Assembly: GCF_005869875.1 (NCBI RefSeq) | Contig: NZ_VAWG01000012.1 | Location: 46,012-110,011 of the forward strand | Length of the DNA stretch: 64,000 bases | Source: Paenibacillus pinistramenti | Lineage (GTDB): Bacteria; Bacillota; Bacilli; Paenibacillales; Paenibacillaceae | Direction of reading: 5' to 3' | Part shown: positions 37,921 through 45,992 of the stretch, in pieces | How positions within the stretch are numbered: the first letter of the stretch is position 1 | Layout of the letters: each line of letters begins with the position of its first letter | Made by a program: the position numbers and the translations under genes | The notes under the pieces: model-generated | Told to the model about the DNA's origin: nothing | What the model saw: the letters and a program-made list of their open reading frames with translations, nothing else | Database searches by the model: none

Positions 37921-37967
37921 GAAGAGGGTGTCCCCGTCATTTGTATGACACTGGGGACACCCTCTTC
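37921..37967. repeat. 47-bp palindromic element, copy 2
   Basis: Same 15-bp stem as copy 1, and the 23 bases AAAGAAGAGGGTGTCCCCGTCAT are shared exactly at the left end (including 3 flanking A). Only the loop and one base near it differ. The two copies bracket the toxin-antitoxin module. Confidence 0.85.
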
Positions 37968-38009
37968 TACCCGTCTGTTCATGCTTATTTATGCAACCTG
38001 GCTATCGGT

Positions 38010-39212
38010 CTACCGGACGCCCGCTCCGGCCCCGGCAGGCTCGCGGTGCCGTTCCGCACGGTTGCGGCCGAGCCTCTTAGCGTTGTACAGCGCTCTGTCG
38101 CTAAGCTGATAAAGCATTGAAGCGTTAAGGTGCCTGCTGGCCGGTATCGTGACGATTCCCAGGCTGATCGTATAAGGAATCCGGCTTTCCAACGCGCTCT
38201 GGAGCGCTATGTGTGTTCGCAGCTGCTCAGCCAGGCTGTCCGATTCCACGGCGCTGAGCCCCGGCAGCAGAACGGCGAACTCATCGCCGCCGTACCTTCC
38301 AAAGATGCCCCTGCCCTGCACCAGCCGCTGGACGGCGGCCGTCATTTCCTGCAGCACGCGGTCTCCCGTTTCATGCCCGTAGGTATCATTAATCCGCTTA
38401 TAATGGTCTATATCAAACAGGATAAAGGAAACCGGCTCCTGGCTCTTGGTCAAGCTTTCAATGCTCTTCTGCGTTCTTTCAATAAAAGTCCGGCGGTTGA
38501 GCGCACCGGTCAAATCATCGTAGCTGGCAAGTCTCACCAGCTTGTCATCCGCCTGCTCCTTCGAGAGCAGAATAAACCCGATATTGCCGACCAGCATCAT
38601 GAAGAAGATGGAAAAATAAGTGACAAGCTGATACGGACTCGGCCCGGACACCATACTCATTTCGCTTGTCATCCAGACTGCGAGAACAGACCTGGCCAGC
38701 AGGAGAATTCCTACCAGGCCGTACATGACACTCAGCGTCTTCTTCAGCGCAGAGGCTCCTTTATCCTTTGCCAGCTTGACGGCCGGATAAGCGATGTACA
38801 TCGCGGTCACCAGGGAAGCGAAGCTGATCCGCAGCCACTCGGCATTGTAAGCGGCGTAAATGATCAAATAGCCGCCTATACCTGCAGCCGTAAGCAGGGC
38901 CATAAACCGGGCTACCCTCCGGTTCATTCCGTCTATGGCGAGCAGCAGAGCGCTAATCTCCAGGCAGCTGGCCGCGAACAGGATCAAGTTGGGCAGCACC
39001 ACCCCGATGACATCCGGCAGTCCCAGCCGGAAAGCGGACAAGGCCCAGATCAGCACCTGCAGCCATTTGGAGATGCTGAACAAGCGGATAACCGCGTCCT
39101 GCATAAATTTGATGCGGTATGCGGTAATTAGAATCATGGTGCATAAATGTCCTAAAGCAACCAGAATAAAGACGGTTTTCATATCCAAAGCAACAACCAT
39201 AACAGACAGCAT
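38010..39212 (-). CDS. Membrane-bound diguanylate cyclase (GGDEF)
   Basis: A 400-residue protein with about six to seven membrane helices in residues 1-215 and a GGDEF domain at about 228-385. The active-site loop GRYGGDEFAVLLPG has an intact GGDEF at 308-312, and FDIDHYKRINDTYGHETGD carries the metal and substrate residues, so it should make c-di-GMP. The product-inhibition I-site (RxxD before the GGDEF motif) is absent; the corresponding residues read QGRGIFG. No sensory PAS or GAF domain is seen, so the membrane part is probably the sensor. It is convergent with the antitoxin gene. Confidence 0.9.
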   Translation of the reverse strand: MLSVMVVALDMKTVFILVALGHLCTMILITAYRIKFMQDAVIRLFSISKWLQVLIWALSAFRLGLPDVIGVVLPNLILFAASCLEISALLLAIDGMNRRVARFMALLTAAGIGGYLIIYAAYNAEWLRISFASLVTAMYIAYPAVKLAKDKGASALKKTLSVMYGLVGILLLARSVLAVWMTSEMSMVSGPSPYQLVTYFSIFFMMLVGNIGFILLSKEQADDKLVRLASYDDLTGALNRRTFIERTQKSIESLTKSQEPVSFILFDIDHYKRINDTYGHETGDRVLQEMTAAVQRLVQGRGIFGRYGGDEFAVLLPGLSAVESDSLAEQLRTHIALQSALESRIPYTISLGIVTIPASRHLNASMLYQLSDRALYNAKRLGRNRAERHREPAGAGAGVR

Positions 39213-39436
39213 CCTATCCTATTGTGAATAATTGAGTTCTCTATGTATGAAGAGCGGCAACGGATGACTGACTAAAGAGGCCGAATATCTTACCATATTA
39301 TACATGTATCCCCACCGGCAGGGTAGCCTAAAAAAGAAATGCCGCCCCCTTGAAAGAACGTATGTTTCTATATACGATTAGGAAGGATTGTTTTTCAGAC
39401 AGGCTGCATTAACCAAAGCGAAAGGAGTGTTCCTAA

Positions 39437-41221
39437 ATGTCAGGAGAAAGGACAGCAGGAGAAACCGCACGAAGGGCTGGGGCGCTTGGCAAGTACCGGA
39501 CGATTCTGGGCAGGTACGTGCTGCCTCAGCGGAAATTAATGCTTGGACTCACCCTGCTATTATTCATGTCAATCGGCCTGCAGCTGGTCAACCCGCAGAT
39601 TATCCGCTATTTCATTGATAATGCCCAGGGCTCAGGCAGTCTGCGGCCGCTGTATACGGCAGCTATTTTATTTATCGGCTTCTCGGTCGTTCAGCAGATC
39701 GTATCTGTGAGCGCCGCTTATTTGAGTGAAAATCTTGGCTGGAAGACCACCAACAAGCTGCGCGCCGATTTGGCGGAGCACTGCTTGTCTCTGGACATGT
39801 CCTTCCACAAAACCCAGACCTCGGGCTCCCTGATCGAGCGAGTCGACGGGGATGTCAACGCGCTGGCCAACTTCTTCTCCAGCTTTATCATTCACATGGC
39901 CGGCAACGCGATGCTGATGCTCGGCATTCTGATCCTGCTGTTCCGGGAAAATCTCTGGGTCGGCCTGGTCATGACCGCCTTTGTAATCGGAGCCATACTC
40001 CTGATCCAGTGGATCCGGAAATTCACCGTTCCGGTATGGACCAAGTGGCGGGCGCTGAGCGCGGAATTTTACGGATTTATCGGCGAGCATCTGGAAGGCA
40101 CCGAAGACACACGCGCCAATGGCGCAGCGGGGTATGTAATGAACCGCTATTACGGTTTAACCCGGCGGATGCTGCCGGTACGGATCAGAGCCTTCTTCGG
40201 CTTCTTCCTTATGTGGGGCACGACGATCTTCGTGTTCGCAGTCGGCAACGCCGCAGCCTTTATCGTCTGCGCGGTGCTGTGGCGGCACGGAGCGCTGTCC
40301 ATCGGCGGCATTTATATGGTGTTCTATTATACGGAGCTGCTTGCCAAGCCTATTGAACAAATCCGGACCCAGCTGGAAGATCTGCAAAAAGCCGATGCCA
40401 GCCTTGTCCGCGTCCAAAATCTGCTCGAAACAGAGCCCCTGATCAAGGACGGCCCCGGCGCGCCGCTGCCAAAAGGCCCGCTTGGCGTACATATCCAGAA
40501 TCTCAGCTTCGCCTATGAGCCGGAGGAGGCTCCGACCCTGCAGCAGCTGGATTTCAGGCTGGAGCCCGGGCAGACGCTGGGGCTTCTGGGACGTACAGGC
40601 AGCGGAAAGTCGACGCTTGCCCGGCTGCTGCTCCGCTTCTACGATCCGCAGCACGGCGCGGTCAGACTCGGCGGCACGGACATCCGCCAGTGCAGGCTGC
40701 ACGAGCTGCGGAGCTCGGTAGCGATGGTGACCCAGAACATCGAGATTATGGAGGGGACCGTCCGCGACAACCTGACCCTGTTTGACGACCGGATTCCGGA
40801 TGAACGGATCATGGCCGTTCTGGTGGAGGTCGGTCTGGGCGAATGGTTCAGAGGCATGGCGGACGGACTGGATACGCAGCTCGCCTCGGGCGGCGGCAGC
40901 TTGTCCGCCGGCGAAGCCCAGCTGCTGGCCTTTGCCCGGGTGTTCCTGACTGACCCGGGACTGGTTATTTTGGATGAGGCGTCATCGCGGCTTGATCCCC
41001 TGACTGAAAGCCGGATCGAAGCGGCCATTACTAAACTGCTGCAGGAGCGTACCTGCATCATTATTGCCCACAGGCTGTCCACGGTGCAGCGTGCGGACCG
41101 GATTCTTATTCTGGAGGACGGCCGCATACTGGAAGAAGGTCCGCGCCGAGAGCTGGCGGACAATCCCGATTCCCGCTTCAGCCGGATGCTGGCCGTCGGA
41201 CTTGAGGAGGTGCTGGCGTGA
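39437..41221 (+). CDS. ABC exporter, fused membrane/ATPase subunit 1
   Basis: A 594-residue type I exporter half. Six membrane helices lie within residues 30-310. The ATPase domain has Walker A GRTGSGKST, signature LSAGEAQ (weakened from LSGGQ), Walker B LVILDEAS with the catalytic Glu, and H-loop IIAHRLS. AAAGGAG precedes ATG 39437. Its end overlaps the next exporter gene by 4 nt (GTGA), so the pair forms a heterodimer. Substrate unknown (multidrug, peptide or lipid). Confidence 0.9.
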   Translation: MSGERTAGETARRAGALGKYRTILGRYVLPQRKLMLGLTLLLFMSIGLQLVNPQIIRYFIDNAQGSGSLRPLYTAAILFIGFSVVQQIVSVSAAYLSENLGWKTTNKLRADLAEHCLSLDMSFHKTQTSGSLIERVDGDVNALANFFSSFIIHMAGNAMLMLGILILLFRENLWVGLVMTAFVIGAILLIQWIRKFTVPVWTKWRALSAEFYGFIGEHLEGTEDTRANGAAGYVMNRYYGLTRRMLPVRIRAFFGFFLMWGTTIFVFAVGNAAAFIVCAVLWRHGALSIGGIYMVFYYTELLAKPIEQIRTQLEDLQKADASLVRVQNLLETEPLIKDGPGAPLPKGPLGVHIQNLSFAYEPEEAPTLQQLDFRLEPGQTLGLLGRTGSGKSTLARLLLRFYDPQHGAVRLGGTDIRQCRLHELRSSVAMVTQNIEIMEGTVRDNLTLFDDRIPDERIMAVLVEVGLGEWFRGMADGLDTQLASGGGSLSAGEAQLLAFARVFLTDPGLVILDEASSRLDPLTESRIEAAITKLLQERTCIIIAHRLSTVQRADRILILEDGRILEEGPRRELADNPDSRFSRMLAVGLEEVLA

Positions 41222-43158
41222 AGGCGAGACAATTTTTCACAAGGCTGCTGACGCTTCATCCGGTTCTATACCTGGCTAACCTTGTGGCCTGGACACTGGT
41301 GCATATGTCCCTGCTGATTCCGGGCCTTATTACGAAACGGTACTTCGACCAGCTGGAAAATCACGGCCACTACGGCTACGCCGTCTGGGGCCTTGCCGCC
41401 CTGCTGATCGGCGCCGCCCTCGGCCGGATGGGCGTGATCGCCATCGGCTTCCTGACGGACGTGCATTACCGCTTCCGCATCAGCATGCTGCTGCGCCGCA
41501 ACATGCTCGCGCATGTGCTGAATGAGCCCGGCGCGAGAGCGATTCCCTGCTCGCCGGGCGAAGCGATCAGCAACTTCCGCGACGATATTGATCAGACGGA
41601 AGAAGCCGTCAGCTGGTCGGTCGATTCACTCGGGCTGGTCGGGTTCGCCATCGTTGCGGGCTATATTTTGACCTCGATCGACGCCCAGATGACCCTGTTT
41701 GTGTTTGTGCCGCTCGTGCTCGTCGTGGCCGCCGCGCAAATCGCTACGGCCCGGATTCAGAAGTACCGCGCGGCCAGCCGCGAAGCGACCGCCAGGGTGA
41801 CCAGCTCGATCAGCGAAATGTTCGCTAATGTGCAGGCCATTCAGGTGGCCGGGGCCGAATCCCGCGTTGTGCGCCGCTTTGTGGAGCTTAGCGACGAGCG
41901 CCGTCAGACAATGGTGAAGGATAAGCTCCTTACGGAGACTCTGTCCTCGGTGTTCACCAATTCGGTCAATTTAGGGACCGGAGCCATCCTGCTGCTGGCC
42001 GGCTACAAAATGCGCAGCGGCAGTTTCACCGTCGGCGATTTGTCGCTGTTCGTCTATTATTTAACGTTCGTGACCCAGCTGATCTCCAATCTGGGCAACT
42101 TCATGACCTACTACAAGCAAATGACCGTCAGCTTCGGGCGGCTGAAAAATATGCTGCAGGGCGCCTCCGCCTCCCTGCTGACAGCTGCCGCTTACACCGG
42201 CGTCGGCAAGCCGGGCCGGGATTGGGACCGGCAGGAGCAGCGCCGCAAGCGGGAGCAAGCTGCGGCAGGTGCTGGCACCGCCGGCGGGGCAAGTGATAGC
42301 CCCCGCATCGGGGTGCGTAACTCGGCAGGTGCTGAAGCGCGGCATGGAGCCGTTGCCGTTCAAACCACTCAAGCGTCGGCAGGTTCAACGCCTGGCGCCG
42401 CCGCCAAGACCGAGCCCCTTCACCGGCTTGAAGTCCGGGGCCTGTCCTACCTGTACCCCGAAACAGGACGCGGCATTCAGGGGATTGACCTTGAGCTGCA
42501 GCGCGGGTCCTTTACCGTCGTAACCGGCATGATCGGCTCCGGCAAGACGACGCTGCTGCGCGCCCTGCTCGGCCTGCTGCCGGCCGATGCCGGCGAGATC
42601 CGCTGGAACGGCCAGCGGGTGGCCTCACCGGCCGATTTCTTCGTGCCGCCGCACAGCGCTTATACGGCGCAGATTCCGCGGCTGTACAGCGATAAGCTGC
42701 GCGACAACATCCTGCTCGGCCTGCCGCCTGAGCAGAGCGACCTGACCGGCGCGCTGCACGCCGCCGTCATGGAGGAGGACGTCGCCCGGCTGGAGCACGG
42801 GCTCGACACCGTCGTCGGGCCGCGCGGCGTCAAGCTGTCCGGCGGCCAGGCGCAGCGCACCGCGGCCGCGCGGATGCTGGTCCGCGACGCCGAGCTCTAT
42901 GTCTTCGACGACCTGTCCAGCGCGCTGGACGTCGAGACGGAGCGCCGGCTGTGGGAGCGCCTGTTCCGCCAGCGCGGCGAGGCGACCTGCCTCGTGGTTT
43001 CGCACCGCAAAACCGCGCTGGCCCACGCCGACCGCATCATCGTGCTGAAGAACGGCACGATCGAGGCCTCCGGCACAGCCGAGGAGCTGCTGGCGTTAAG
43101 CGAGAGCTTCCGCCAGCTGTGGTACGGGGAAGAAGCCGGCGATGATTCTGCCGGCTGA
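41218..43158 (+). CDS. ABC exporter, fused membrane/ATPase subunit 2
   Basis: A 646-residue partner of the preceding protein, starting at GTG 41218. Walker A is MIGSGKTT and the signature is canonical LSGGQAQ, but Walker B reads VFDDLSS, with Asp replacing the catalytic Glu. Combined with the weak LSAGE signature of subunit 1, this predicts one canonical and one degenerate ATP site, as in well-known heterodimeric exporters. Between membrane and ATPase domains (about residues 330-400) is an unusual Ala/Gln/Arg/Gly-rich insertion. The 3' third is strongly GC-rich. Confidence 0.9.
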   Translation: MKARQFFTRLLTLHPVLYLANLVAWTLVHMSLLIPGLITKRYFDQLENHGHYGYAVWGLAALLIGAALGRMGVIAIGFLTDVHYRFRISMLLRRNMLAHVLNEPGARAIPCSPGEAISNFRDDIDQTEEAVSWSVDSLGLVGFAIVAGYILTSIDAQMTLFVFVPLVLVVAAAQIATARIQKYRAASREATARVTSSISEMFANVQAIQVAGAESRVVRRFVELSDERRQTMVKDKLLTETLSSVFTNSVNLGTGAILLLAGYKMRSGSFTVGDLSLFVYYLTFVTQLISNLGNFMTYYKQMTVSFGRLKNMLQGASASLLTAAAYTGVGKPGRDWDRQEQRRKREQAAAGAGTAGGASDSPRIGVRNSAGAEARHGAVAVQTTQASAGSTPGAAAKTEPLHRLEVRGLSYLYPETGRGIQGIDLELQRGSFTVVTGMIGSGKTTLLRALLGLLPADAGEIRWNGQRVASPADFFVPPHSAYTAQIPRLYSDKLRDNILLGLPPEQSDLTGALHAAVMEEDVARLEHGLDTVVGPRGVKLSGGQAQRTAAARMLVRDAELYVFDDLSSALDVETERRLWERLFRQRGEATCLVVSHRKTALAHADRIIVLKNGTIEASGTAEELLALSESFRQLWYGEEAGDDSAG

Positions 43159-43208
43159 TGCGCCGGCCGTTAGAGCTGAGAACCAGCGATAAACGCGCTC
43201 CACAAGAA

Positions 43209-43241
43209 AGGGCTGCCACAAGGCAGCCCTGAATTATTTTT
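43209..43241. terminator. Bidirectional terminator between exporter and oxidoreductase genes
   Basis: Perfect AGGGCTGCC / GGCAGCCCT stem, loop ACAA, then GAATTATTTTT on the plus strand. The same 9-bp stem occurs in the terminator at 58988. Confidence 0.8.
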
Positions 43242-43758
43242 ACGATAATACAGTCTTAGCATATTCCTTCGCGGCAGCTTCCAAAGCTTCATCGGAAATC
43301 GCCATCGCACCATTCACAATAAAATAGGGAAGCAGCTTCGTACCAATCAGGTTGCTTGTCGCTTCTAGTGGTCTTAACAATTCCTCCATGGTGAATTTAT
43401 TCATGCCCCCGTGCTGATAGCTTTCTTTAGGACTGCCTGTGGTGAGGGCAAGGAGCAGCTCTTTGCCGTGCAGCTTTACACCGCCGCTTCCATATGCCCA
43501 GCCGTAGGTAAGAACAAGATCCTCCCATTTCTTAAGAAGCGGTGGTGTGCTGTACCAGTAGAACGGAAATTGAAAGACAATGCGGTCATGCTCCAGGAGC
43601 AGCTGCTGCTCCCGCTCAACATCGATCTGCTCAGTCGGATACGCTTCGTACAGATTATGAATGGTAACGTCCGATTTGCCTTCCAATTCTTGAACCAAAC
43701 GCTTATTTGCACGGGACTGCTCAAAATTCGGATGTACAACCATAACTAAAGTTTTCAT
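43240..43758 (-). CDS. NAD(P)H-dependent oxidoreductase, flavodoxin-like fold (quinone reductase type)
   Basis: A 172-residue FMN-binding reductase of the KefF/MdaB/YwrO group. It shows the N-terminal strand TLVMVVHPNFEQSRANKRLVQEL, the core FQFPFYWYSTPPLLKKWEDLVLTYGWAYG that binds flavin and substrate, and LLLALTTGSPKESY. It should reduce quinones or nitro compounds by two electrons, protecting against electrophiles. It is divergent from an Rrf2-family regulator across a gap with an inverted repeat, a usual arrangement for regulator and target. Confidence 0.85.
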   Translation of the reverse strand: MKTLVMVVHPNFEQSRANKRLVQELEGKSDVTIHNLYEAYPTEQIDVEREQQLLLEHDRIVFQFPFYWYSTPPLLKKWEDLVLTYGWAYGSGGVKLHGKELLLALTTGSPKESYQHGGMNKFTMEELLRPLEATSNLIGTKLLPYFIVNGAMAISDEALEAAAKEYAKTVLS

Positions 43759-43786
43759 CGTTCAGCCTTCTTTCTTTGAAGTAATT

Positions 43787-43822
43787 TAAACTGAAACCGA
43801 ATTGGTTACTGTAATCAGTTTA
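43787..43822. promoter_or_regulatory. Inverted repeat in the oxidoreductase/Rrf2 gap, candidate operator
   Basis: TAAACTGA (43787-43794) and TCAGTTTA (43815-43822) are perfect inverted arms. Between them AACC-GAATT-GGTT is a second palindrome. The structure overlaps the probable promoter of the minus-strand oxidoreductase gene. Confidence 0.5.
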
Positions 43823-43947
43823 GTTTTAGTAAGACGAAACGTCAAGTTATTTTTTAAAAAAAGAGTTTGACGACAGGTGAATTCTCCTTTTGCAGCGGCG
43901 CATGATATACTGGATCAAAGAGTATTTATCAAAGTGAGGTAATTACT

Positions 43948-44388
43948 ATGTCTGTGGGCTGGTTTCCTATAGCCGTGCATGCATTGGCTTTACTATCAAC
44001 CTCTGAAGAAGGATATTCAAGCGCCTACATTGCGTCAAGCGTGAATACTCACTCTGTCTTTCTGCGAAGGGTCCTGGCGAAGCTCGTCAAAAGCGGGCTG
44101 CTCGAAACCAAAGAAGGCAGCGGCGGCGGATATCGTTTGGTGAAGCCCGCACATGAAATTACGCTTGCAGAGGTGTACCGTTCGCTTGAAGGCGACTCCT
44201 TTATTTCCTTGAGCCCCGCTGAACCGAATGAAAATTGTCCGGTAGGTTCCGGAATTCGGCCTGCCTTTCAAGAGGTTATTAGTAACGTTGACCGTTTGGT
44301 CCTGCAGCAGCTGGAGGATATAACAATTGATCAGGTTGCAGAAAGCGCGATCCTGCACGGGAAACAAAAGAACGCTAATAAACAATAA
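43948..44388 (+). CDS. Rrf2-family transcriptional regulator
   Basis: A 146-residue protein with an N-terminal winged helix (AVHALALLSTSEEGYSSAYIASSVNTHSVFLRRVLAKLVKSGLL) and the family wing EGSGGGYRLVKPAHEITLAEVYRSLEG. Only one Cys (NENCPVG) is present, so it is not an iron-sulfur type such as NsrR or IscR; it resembles the YwnA/YwgB group that senses electrophiles or redox state. It starts at ATG 43948 after GTGAGG. Likely target: the divergent oxidoreductase gene. Confidence 0.85.
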   Translation: MSVGWFPIAVHALALLSTSEEGYSSAYIASSVNTHSVFLRRVLAKLVKSGLLETKEGSGGGYRLVKPAHEITLAEVYRSLEGDSFISLSPAEPNENCPVGSGIRPAFQEVISNVDRLVLQQLEDITIDQVAESAILHGKQKNANKQ

Positions 44389-44428
44389 AACGGAATCTAA
44401 CTCGAGGTTAGGTTCCGTTTTATTGTTT
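44384..44428 (+). terminator. Terminator of the Rrf2 gene
   Basis: An 18-bp stem beginning inside the stop codon region (AATAAAACGGAA / TTCCGTTTTATT plus inner pairs), loop TCGAG, followed by GTTTGT. Confidence 0.8.
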
Positions 44429-44614
44429 GTGGATCGGTTCAGGAAAAGAAATCCGAAATAAAATAGCCATTCTACATAAGACGACAACTTCTATTATTGA
44501 ATGAATTTGGCAAGAAAGGTATACTTTTTATAGTACTTTTTACATAGGACAATCGTCCAGATAACATCGGATGTCACACAGTCTTTAATTGAGGAAAGGA
44601 GTTTCACCCTTATT

Positions 44615-45250
44615 ATGCCCATTCAGGTTATAGTCGTCGATCCTTATCAGCTGGTCAGAAGGGGAATCACCTCGATTTTGGAAGGGGAACCAAACGTTAA
44701 CGTATGCGGAGAAGCGGCCGACCGGAGAGAGGCCTTGAACCTCATCCAGATCCACAAGCCCCATATTTGCATTATGAATAACCGGATTAATCAGCAGAAT
44801 GGTCTCGATGTGATTGAGAAGCTGAAGAAGGACGGGGCGGGTTGCCGGTTCATTTATTTGACATCAAACATGAAGCCTTCCGAGCTCCAGCAGGCGCTTA
44901 TGCTGGGAATTGAAGGGATTATTCCGAAGGAAGCCCTGCCGGAAGAGCTGCTGTTTGCGGTCGGTATGATCGGACGGGGCCGCAAATATTTTGACTATGA
45001 CTTCATGGAATCCAAGCTTCTGGAAGGCTTCCAGAAGAACGACTGCCATTTGACGCCTAAAGAGCAGGAAGTGCTGCAGATGCTGAGCGAGGGTTTGTCC
45101 AACAAGGAAATCGCCTCCCGCCTGTATATTACTGACTACACGGTCAAGAAGCATGTCAGCCAAATTTTGTCCAAGCTTGATCTGCCTGACCGGACCAAAG
45201 CCGCCTTGTATTATCACAATCAGGGTCTGCGGGAGAACGTCACTGTGTAG
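44615..45250 (+). CDS. NarL/LuxR-type response regulator with altered receiver (Asp to Asn)
   Basis: A 211-residue protein with a receiver-like domain (residues 3-120) and a LuxR-type helix-turn-helix (about 146-203: LTPKEQEVLQMLSEGLSNKEIASRLYITDYTVKKHVSQIL). The site that normally carries the phospho-accepting Asp reads ICIMNNRI, so position 55 is Asn. The Lys of the IPKEA loop and one acidic residue (Asp9) remain. It is therefore probably not switched by phosphorylation. No histidine kinase is adjacent. The nearest AAGGAG is 13 nt before the ATG, longer than normal. It is convergent with the signal peptidase operon. Confidence 0.85.
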   Translation: MPIQVIVVDPYQLVRRGITSILEGEPNVNVCGEAADRREALNLIQIHKPHICIMNNRINQQNGLDVIEKLKKDGAGCRFIYLTSNMKPSELQQALMLGIEGIIPKEALPEELLFAVGMIGRGRKYFDYDFMESKLLEGFQKNDCHLTPKEQEVLQMLSEGLSNKEIASRLYITDYTVKKHVSQILSKLDLPDRTKAALYYHNQGLRENVTV

Positions 45251-45302
45251 ATAGCAGACTAACCAGCAGGCCAAACCTGCGCTTCATTATTTTAAAAAGT
45301 TT

Positions 45303-45342
45303 AAAAAAACGGGCCAGCCGGCTATCCGGTCTGGCCCTCTTT
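45303..45342. terminator. Bidirectional terminator between response regulator and signal peptidase genes
   Basis: GGGCCAG-CCGG / CCGG-T-CTGGCCC stem with loop CTAT, flanked by A7 on the left and a T-rich stretch on the right. Confidence 0.8.
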
Positions 45343-45364
45343 CCTGATGCTGCAGTAGATTGGG

Positions 45365-45943
45365 TTACTGCTTTAAAGGTTTGGCAATAGCGGACCAAGG
45401 GATCAGCTTCATAATTGTGTAGCCTTTGATTTCGCTTGTCTGGACAAGCCCGAGCTCGCTGCTTCTGCTGTCAAGGCTTTCGCCCGGCGTACGGTTGTCG
45501 CCCATGACGAACACTTCGTGTTTGCCGACAAGCACCTCCGGCATATCGTCAGGCATGCCCGAGGTATAGAGCTCAGGCAGCGCTTCGCCGTTCTTGTACA
45601 CTACCCCGCCCTGAATGACAATGCGGTCACCTTCCACCCCGATCACTCTTTTGATTAACTCATAAGAGAGCTTGTGGCTCTTGACGATCACGACATCCCC
45701 ATATTCGGGCTTGCCCGTATAGACAGATAATTTATTGATGAGCAGAATATCGCTGCTGTTTAGAGTAGGCTGCATGGAATGGCCGGATACCCGGCTCAAA
45801 CCCACCACGTGCGTGATGAGGAAATAGATGATGCCCAGGTAGATGACGAATCTGACCCAGCCCCATACCTCTGATTTCTTGCTCGCCCGGGTCTGTTCCG
45901 GTCCCGTGATGGTTCCGGCTGCGCCGGCTGTTGCCTTTTCCAT
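45365..45943 (-). CDS. Type I signal peptidase, last gene of the secreted-protein operon
   Basis: A 192-residue membrane protease with one N-terminal membrane segment (FVIYLGIIYFLITHVVGL, about residues 32-49). The catalytic Ser56 is in SGHSMQPTL and the general base Lys98 in YELIKRVIG; the conserved box E motif MGDNRTPGESLDSR is present. It is of the prokaryotic SipS/LepB type with Lys, not the SipW type with His. ATG 45943 fits the GAAGGG site better than the GTG three codons earlier. It follows three genes for secreted proteins on the same strand, which suggests a dedicated processing role. Confidence 0.92.
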   Translation of the reverse strand: MEKATAGAAGTITGPEQTRASKKSEVWGWVRFVIYLGIIYFLITHVVGLSRVSGHSMQPTLNSSDILLINKLSVYTGKPEYGDVVIVKSHKLSYELIKRVIGVEGDRIVIQGGVVYKNGEALPELYTSGMPDDMPEVLVGKHEVFVMGDNRTPGESLDSRSSELGLVQTSEIKGYTIMKLIPWSAIAKPLKQ

Positions 45944-45992
45944 GTTGATCACCCTTCTTGTTGTTTATTGGACTTGTTCATTGAACTGCTAT

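Noticed and set aside
36997..37967. Insertion sequence bounded by the two palindromes
   Set aside because: No transposase gene or target duplication is visible; only a dispersed-palindrome claim is supportable.
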